This document shows, piece after piece, positions 18,163 to 23,252 of a DNA stretch of 23,252 nucleotides (its first letter is position 1; the number at the start of each line of letters is the position of its first letter). Made by a program: the position numbers and the translations under genes. A model generated the notes under the pieces. It ran no database searches. It was not told the DNA's origin and worked only from the letters and a program-made list of their open reading frames with translations. This DNA comes from Stenotrophomonas maltophilia (GTDB lineage Bacteria; Pseudomonadota; Gammaproteobacteria; Xanthomonadales; Xanthomonadaceae), in NCBI GenBank assembly GCA_002364755.1, contig DEZI01000001.1:1-23252 (forward strand). Reading direction: 5' to 3'.

Positions 18163-19119
18163 ATGCTTTCACCCCGCGTTGCCGTGCTTGCGCTGTCGCT
18201 GCTGGTTTCCCCTGCATTCGCGCAGGCCCCGCCGGCCAACCTGCCCGCGCCCATCGCCGAACGCGCCGGACCGGACATCGCCGCACGCTCGCCACTGCAC
18301 GCGCAGGTGCTGCTGGACCGCGCCAATTTCTCGCCCGGCCAGATCGATGGCGAGGTGGGCAGCAACCAGCGCCGCGCGGTATCCGGCTTCCAGGCCGCGC
18401 ACGGGCTGACCGTGACCGGCGAACTCGACGATGCCACCTGGAAGGCACTGCAGGCCGATGCCAACGCGCCACTGGCCAGCTACACGCTGACCGCCGACGA
18501 CGTTGCCGGTCCGTTCCAGCCGGTGCCGAAGGGTCCCGCCGCACAGGCCAAGCTGAAGGCGCTGGGCTACGGCAGCGTGGAGGAAGCCTTGGGCGAGCGC
18601 TTCCATGCCTCGCCCGAGCTGCTGAAGGCGCTCAACCCCGGCGTCGATTTGGGCAAGGCCGGCAGCCGCATCCAGGTACCCAACATCGCACCGGCGCCGC
18701 TACCGAAGGCGGCCAAGCTGGTGGTCGACAAATCCGATTCCACTCTGCAGCTGCTTGATGCAGCCGGTAAGGTCATCGCGCAGGTGCCGGTGTCGTCGGG
18801 CAGCCAGCACGATCCGCTGCCGATCGGTGAATGGAAGATCCTCGGTGTGTCCCGCGACCCGCCATTCCACTACAACCCCAAGCTGTTCTGGGATGCGCGC
18901 AAGGGCGAGAAGAAGGCCACGCTGCCGCCGGGCCCGAACAATCCTGTCGGCCGGGTGTGGATCGACCTGTCCAAGCCGCATTACGGCCTGCACGGCACGC
19001 CCGAGCCGGGCCACGTGGGCAAGACCGAATCGCATGGCTGCGTGCGCATGACCAACTGGGATGCGCTGCGCGTGGCCGATGCCGTGGATACCTCGGTCCC
19101 CGTCGTGATGCAGGAGTGA
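18163..19119 (+). CDS. L,D-transpeptidase (YkuD) with PG-binding and LysM-like parts
   Basis: Periplasmic cell-wall enzyme of 318 residues that forms 3-3 peptide cross-links or attaches proteins to peptidoglycan. Residues 1-21 are a Sec signal ending AFA. Residues about 45-105 look like a peptidoglycan-binding type 1 domain (VLLDRANFSPGQIDGEVGSN, then TGELDDATWKAL). Residues about 130-165 resemble LysM (ERFHASPELLKALNPG). The YkuD domain follows from about 186, with the catalytic motif SHGCVRMTNWD giving Cys293 and His291. CAGGAG at 18151-18156 supports ATG 18163; the longer open frame overlaps the upstream gene. An M23 peptidase gene starts four bases after the stop. Confidence 0.95.
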   Translation: MLSPRVAVLALSLLVSPAFAQAPPANLPAPIAERAGPDIAARSPLHAQVLLDRANFSPGQIDGEVGSNQRRAVSGFQAAHGLTVTGELDDATWKALQADANAPLASYTLTADDVAGPFQPVPKGPAAQAKLKALGYGSVEEALGERFHASPELLKALNPGVDLGKAGSRIQVPNIAPAPLPKAAKLVVDKSDSTLQLLDAAGKVIAQVPVSSGSQHDPLPIGEWKILGVSRDPPFHYNPKLFWDARKGEKKATLPPGPNNPVGRVWIDLSKPHYGLHGTPEPGHVGKTESHGCVRMTNWDALRVADAVDTSVPVVMQE

Positions 19120-19123
19120 CCCG

Positions 19124-19765
19124 ATGCGTCTTTCGCAGCTGATCGTACTGGGCGTGCTGCTGGGGCTGGGTGCCGGCTGGTGGCTGCGCCGCGATGCGGG
19201 TGAGCCGGTGGCGGTTGCCTGGCCCGCAGCTCAAACGGCGGTGGCCACGGCGCCGCCGGCTGCGGCTGCAACGCCGCACGCGGACGCCCCGGTTCCCACG
19301 ACCATGCCCCCGTCCAGCACCAGCGATGCGCCAACCGGCCTGCTGCTGCCGGTGCAGGGCATCCAGGCCTCGCAGCTGCGCGACACCTTCACCGATGCAC
19401 GCAGCGAGGGCCGCGTGCACGATGCCATCGACATCATGGCCGACGCTGGCACGCCGGTGCTGGCGGTGGCCGATGGGACGGTGGAAAAACTGTTCGACAG
19501 CGAGCGCGGCGGGCTGACGATCTACCAGTTCGAGCCCAGCGGCCGCTGGTGCTACTACTACGCCCACCTGCAGCGCTATGCCGATGGCCTGGCCGAAAAG
19601 CAGGTCATCAAGCGTGGTGAGGTGATCGGCTATGTCGGCAGCACCGGCAATGCCAGCGCCGATGCCCCGCACCTGCATTTCGAGGTGCATGTGCTGGGGC
19701 CGGAAAAGCAGTGGTGGAAGGGCGAATCCATCAACCCTTTTCCGTTGCTGCAGGCGGGGCGCTGA
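19124..19765 (+). CDS. M23 family metallopeptidase
   Basis: Peptidoglycan endopeptidase of the LytM/M23 type, 213 residues. An N-terminal hydrophobic segment (LIVLGVLLGLGAGWWL) acts as signal or anchor, followed by an Ala/Pro/Thr-rich linker to about residue 70. The catalytic domain keeps all zinc ligands: His99 and Asp103 in HDAIDI, and HLHFE with His183 and His185. The insert PLLVLAVADGTVEKL-like region (VLAVADGTVEKLFDS) is normal for the family. It starts four bases after the L,D-transpeptidase and is surely read from the same message; the pair couples wall cleavage with cross-linking. Because the metal ligands are intact, it is more likely an active enzyme than an EnvC/NlpD-type activator. 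Confidence 0.93.
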   Translation: MRLSQLIVLGVLLGLGAGWWLRRDAGEPVAVAWPAAQTAVATAPPAAAATPHADAPVPTTMPPSSTSDAPTGLLLPVQGIQASQLRDTFTDARSEGRVHDAIDIMADAGTPVLAVADGTVEKLFDSERGGLTIYQFEPSGRWCYYYAHLQRYADGLAEKQVIKRGEVIGYVGSTGNASADAPHLHFEVHVLGPEKQWWKGESINPFPLLQAGR

Positions 19766-19804
19766 CGCGTCGGCACCCGTTTCGCTCAGAGGCCTTGAGG
19801 CAAC

Positions 19805-20086
19805 ACGCACCGCATCACAGGCCTTGATCAGGTCTTCCACCAGGCGCCCGCTGTATCGAGTTCGCCCTCGTACTCAGCGACGTTGCGCTGCTGGTGGCAC
19901 TTGTCGAGCACGCGCCATACCTCTGGGCCAACGCCCAGCGTGTGCTTGAGCGACTGGAACACGATGTAGCGGTTGCTGGGCCGGAACCTGTTCGCGCGAA
20001 CTGCGGACAGGCTCAAGGCGTGCGCGGCGTTGTAGGCACGGTGAGCGGTTTACCCGCCCGACCAGATTCTGCAATGCCGAGGTCAT
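19805..20086 (-). pseudogene. HEPN-like partner of the MNT gene, broken
   Basis: Remnant of a HEPN-type protein of the sort paired with nucleotidyltransferases. GGAGGAAAGG before ATG 20086 starts MTSALQNLVG, the usual N-terminus. The frame then runs off, and the family core reappears in another frame as AYNAAHALSLSAVRANRFRP, NRYIVFQSLKHTLGVGPEVW and LDKCHQQRNVAEYEGELD. The roughly 40 residues normally between are missing, so an internal deletion removed them and shifted the frame. Near 19840 a second shift occurs: the frame ends in WWKT, while another frame continues LVEDLIKACDAVR as expected. With two lesions it cannot make a full protein. Family knowledge is from memory, not from a search. 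Confidence 0.72.
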
Positions 20087-20693
20087 CCTTTCCTCCAATC
20101 ACCCGCACCTTGGGTTGTTCGAGAACCCGCTGCAGGAAGGCGTTGCCCTTGCGCAGGCGATCATGCAGTTCGTCATGCGTGTACAGCGTCGGGTTCACCG
20201 GCCGTCCGAGGCGATCCTCCAGGGGATCGAGCACGGCCATCAACTCAGCATAGCCCAGCGTATCGGAGACCAGCAGCAGATCGATGTCGCTGTGCGCGCT
20301 GTCCGTGCGCTTGGCCACCGAACCGAAGACGAAGGCCAGTGCAATCTGATCCTGCAGCGGTTGCAACGCCTCGCGCAGCGGCTGCGCCAGACCGATGGTC
20401 TTGTGCACCAGCGCCACCAGCTCGGCATGGATCGGTGAGCCGGCAAAAGCGCGATAGCGCTTCTGGTTGCCGACCCTGCGTTGCTCGACCAGGCCGCTTG
20501 CGACCAGCTTGGCCACTTCGCGCTGCACGGCGCCGGAGCCTGCACCGCTGCCGCTGATCAGCTCGGAAATGCTGAAATCACGACGATCCTGCCCGAACAG
20601 CAGGGCCAGCACCCGTTGCTGGGTCTGGGTGAACAGCGCGTCGGCCAGCCCGATGGGGCCGGTGGAAGACGTATTGGGAGCTTCATTACCCAT
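20013..20693 (-). CDS. wHTH-nucleotidyltransferase protein (MNT type)
   Basis: 226-residue fusion. Residues about 18-85 form a winged helix (RVLALLFGQDRRDFSISELI, QREVAKLVASGLVEQRRVGNQKRYRA). Residues about 112-200 form a minimal nucleotidyltransferase with the DNA-polymerase-beta signature FGSVAKRTDSAHSDIDLLLV: Gly124, Ser125, Asp136 and Asp138. In MNT-HEPN pairs the MNT protein is the antitoxin, modifying or binding the HEPN toxin; the wHTH suggests it also controls its own promoter. The HEPN partner here is broken, so this protein may be an orphan. The last nine residues (VPTTPRTP end) are read through the deletion joint and may not be native. Start is uncertain: ATG 20693 is chosen for promoter position, with 20702, 20714 and 20723 in frame. 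Confidence 0.85.
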   Translation of the reverse strand: MGNEAPNTSSTGPIGLADALFTQTQQRVLALLFGQDRRDFSISELISGSGAGSGAVQREVAKLVASGLVEQRRVGNQKRYRAFAGSPIHAELVALVHKTIGLAQPLREALQPLQDQIALAFVFGSVAKRTDSAHSDIDLLLVSDTLGYAELMAVLDPLEDRLGRPVNPTLYTHDELHDRLRKGNAFLQRVLEQPKVRVIGGKDDLGIAESGRAGKPLTVPTTPRTP

Positions 20694-20730
20694 ATTGGGC
20701 ATTATTGTACCCATATTGGGCATATGGCAA
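20668..20730 (-). promoter_or_regulatory. Promoter with 21-bp-spaced operator repeats of the MNT gene
   Basis: Minus-strand TTGCCA (20730-20725) and AATAAT (20706-20701) are 18 bases apart; TACAAT (20709-20704) is an alternative -10. The repeat CCCAATATGGG occurs at 20720-20710 (in the spacer), at 20699-20689 (at the predicted start), and in decayed form at 20678-20668 inside the coding part. Both intervals are exactly 21 bp, two helix turns, so the sites face one side of the DNA. This is what an autoregulated operator looks like; the encoded wHTH is the natural candidate binder. Confidence 0.65.
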
Positions 20731-20748
20731 GTAGCCTGCCCCACCCCA

Positions 20749-20769
20749 CCGGGCATGGCCCGGCGCTAC
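20749..20769 (-). repeat. SMAG-type REP whose GTAG forms a stop codon
   Basis: On the minus strand it reads GTAGCGCCGGGCCATGCCCG plus G. The TAG of its head (20768-20766) is the stop codon of the 214-aa protein gene, and the element lies 19 bases before the MNT promoter. Confidence 0.85.
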
Positions 20770-21410
20770 CGCGCCCGAGGACGGGGTTGCCACCTCCGCA
20801 GCGCGATGCTGGCCGTCGCCAGTCCGCCACCCGCGATCAGCAGCAGCAGCCCCACCGGCTGCCAGAAGAAGAACGGCCACAGCCACAGGTAGTCCAGGTC
20901 GGTCAGCTTCAGCACGTCCATCGGCGGCAGCAGGTCCACCGAGGCCGCACGGCCAGCCAGCGCCGGGTCGACCTCCAGCACGGTCAGCCGCAGCCAGGAA
21001 CGACCGCGTGGCAGTGCATCACCGCGGCCATAGCCGAAGTACGAGGCGGCGAACCGGTCTCGCTCGACCGATTCCAGCGCGCGGGTGGTTTCCGGTTCGG
21101 GTGCGCCCGAGCGTGTCTTGGCGCGGAACTCGGTTTGATCGGTCGGGGTTTCCGCGCGCAGGCGCACTTCCGGATCGATCGCAGGATCGGCGCCGTCATC
21201 CGCATAACGCAGGCGCAACCGCAGCGGGTCGTTGATGAAGCGGTAGACCGTGACCCCGGCCGTCGCACCGGGCTGCAGCACCAGCGGCAGGGTCTGCGTG
21301 CGCGAGGCCAGGTGGTTGGCGACCGCGCCCAGCACCAGCACGATGCAGGCCAGCGTCCACAGGCTCCACAGCAGCCACAGGGTCACCCGTGCGACCGTCT
21401 CGCCCTTCAT
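20766..21410 (-). CDS. Hypothetical two-helix membrane protein, 214 aa
   Basis: No family recognised. Helix 1 (about 10-31, LWLLWSLWTLACIVLVLGAVA) follows a short basic N-tail. About 130 residues of extracytoplasmic, strand- and charge-rich sequence come next (VTVYRFINDPLRLRLRYADDG, FAASYFGYGRGDALPRGRSW). Helix 2 is near the end (LWPFFFWQPVGLLLLIAGGG), and a basic tail RRWQPRPRAR closes it. The frame is open 32 codons further up, but ATG 21410 precedes the first helix directly and the upstream part overlaps the purA terminator. The stop codon TAG is part of a REP element, so the last residues may differ between strains. Confidence 0.75.
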   Translation of the reverse strand: MKGETVARVTLWLLWSLWTLACIVLVLGAVANHLASRTQTLPLVLQPGATAGVTVYRFINDPLRLRLRYADDGADPAIDPEVRLRAETPTDQTEFRAKTRSGAPEPETTRALESVERDRFAASYFGYGRGDALPRGRSWLRLTVLEVDPALAGRAASVDLLPPMDVLKLTDLDYLWLWPFFFWQPVGLLLLIAGGGLATASIALRRWQPRPRAR

Positions 21411-21473
21411 GCCGAAATTTCCGTCATCGCTGCGCGTCCCTGCCGGCTGTGCCGCCACAGTACCGAAAACGAA

Positions 21474-21497
21474 AAAGCCCCGCTTGCGCGGGGCTTT
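21474..21497 (-). terminator. Intrinsic terminator of purA
   Basis: On the minus strand AAAGCCCCGC, loop GCAA, GCGGGGCTTT, then more T residues and CGTTTTC. The 10-bp stem is perfect. It stops purA transcription after the two REPs and before the 214-aa gene, so that gene must have its own promoter or rely on readthrough. Confidence 0.92.
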
Positions 21498-21510
21498 ACC
21501 TGTCACCTAC

Positions 21511-21563
21511 GCCGGGCATGGCCCGGCGCTACCAGTGCGCTTCCGGGCATGGCCCGTCGCTAC
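21511..21563 (-). repeat. Two SMAG-type REPs between purA and its terminator
   Basis: Two copies on the minus strand (21532-21511 and 21563-21543), both beginning GTAGCG. The first has GTAGCGCCGGGCCATGCCCG; the second has one changed base (GTAGCGACGGGCCATGCCCG), which breaks one stem pair. They lie head to tail with ten bases between, directly behind the purA stop codon. Confidence 0.88.
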
Positions 21564-21564
21564 C

Positions 21565-22857
<1,293 letters not shown>

Positions 22858-22979
22858 GACGGGCTCCTCGATTTGTTGCGGCCATCGGGGCCGCGGACGG
22901 GTAAACCGTGGCGGGGCTGGCCAGCACCCGGAAGGCGGCTCCAACGGGGAGCGGCCGGCGATGGAAGGCCCAGACACGG

Positions 22980-23012
22980 AAAAAGCCGAACGGGGAGGCC
23001 CGTCCGGCTTTT
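22980..23012 (-). terminator. Terminator-like hairpin upstream of purA
   Basis: On the minus strand AAAAGCCG pairs with CGGCTTTTT, with an inner CGGG/CCCG stem and a short loop, followed by CCGTGTC. It most likely ends a minus-strand gene lying beyond the right edge. The 395 bases from 22858 to the window end hold no gene: only this hairpin, the purA leader and the REP array. No clear purA promoter was found in the remaining part. Confidence 0.7.
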
Positions 23013-23091
23013 GTGCATTATCCGGGTTTCCGGGGTCGGGTGCCACCTTTCCGACGGACGGCTTTACCGGCCGGTCAGGCCGGCGTCTCAT

Positions 23092-23252
23092 GTAGAGCCG
23101 AGCCCATGCTCGGCTGCCCTCCCGCCGCTGCGCGGCGTCGCCCGAGCATAGGCTCGGGCGCTACATCCGGTCGCCCCTGTAGAGCCGAGCCCATGCTCGG
23201 CTGCTGTGCCGCCGCTGCGCGGCGCCGCCCGAGCACAGGCTCGGGCGCTACA
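23092..23252. repeat. SMAG REP array with an 87-bp period, running off the window
   Basis: Four REPs in two units. Each unit has a forward copy (23092-23116; 23179-23203), starting GTAGAGCCGAGCCCATGCTC. A CCGCCGCTGCGCGGCG palindrome follows, then a backward copy (23140-23164; 23227-23251), which on the minus strand starts GTAGCGCCCGAGCC. Equivalent positions are exactly 87 bp apart. Two convergent REPs around a small hairpin make a BIME-like unit duplicated in tandem; more copies may follow beyond the edge. Confidence 0.9.

Noticed and set aside
18773..19840. 355-codon minus-strand frame starting MEDLIKACDAVR
   Set aside because: Only its first dozen residues are meaningful, as the frameshifted end of the HEPN remnant; the rest is antisense to the M23 peptidase and L,D-transpeptidase genes.
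19828..20016. 62-aa minus-strand frame as an independent small gene
   Set aside because: It is the core fragment of a larger HEPN-like protein, with its N-terminal part missing and a frameshift at its end; listed as pseudogene instead.

Overview
The window looks like a chromosomal segment of Stenotrophomonas, most likely the S. maltophilia complex. The DNA is GC-rich, and the proteins look like gammaproteobacterial (Xanthomonadaceae-type) housekeeping and envelope proteins. Intergenic spaces are filled with short palindromes that begin with GTAG, the hallmark of the SMAG family of REP elements known from S. maltophilia. No rRNA, tRNA, CRISPR array, insertion sequence or prophage was seen. The assignment is inference from sequence; no search was run.

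Layout, left to right. A lipoprotein M2 (ACE-like) dipeptidyl carboxypeptidase converges on a small unknown protein, which lies behind a Bcr/CflA-type MFS exporter. Divergent from the exporter is a tandem glycine riboswitch followed by gcvP. After its terminator come degenerate REPs, a VOC-fold protein, a five-copy REP cluster and an APC amino acid permease. A PAS-AraC regulator is divergent from a large-subunit catalase (katE), which is followed by a 65-residue hydrophilic protein. An alpha/beta hydrolase, a membrane protein and a secreted protein, all poorly characterised, lead to a methyl-accepting chemotaxis protein with a FliA-like promoter.

The second half has a MerR regulator divergent from a small membrane protein, with a MerR-style operator between them. 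An L,D-transpeptidase/M23 peptidase pair follows. Next is a wHTH-nucleotidyltransferase gene next to a broken HEPN-like gene, which looks like a decayed MNT-HEPN toxin-antitoxin locus. It is preceded by a promoter carrying 21-bp-spaced operator-like repeats. Then come a two-membrane-segment unknown protein, purA with its own terminator, and an 87-bp-period REP array at the window end.

Most of the window is ordinary core genome. The parts most worth a second look are the decayed MNT-HEPN locus and its operator, the FliA-like promoter, the MerR operator, and the way REP elements sit against, and in one case form, the ends of genes. I did not find a convincing wholly new multi-gene system.
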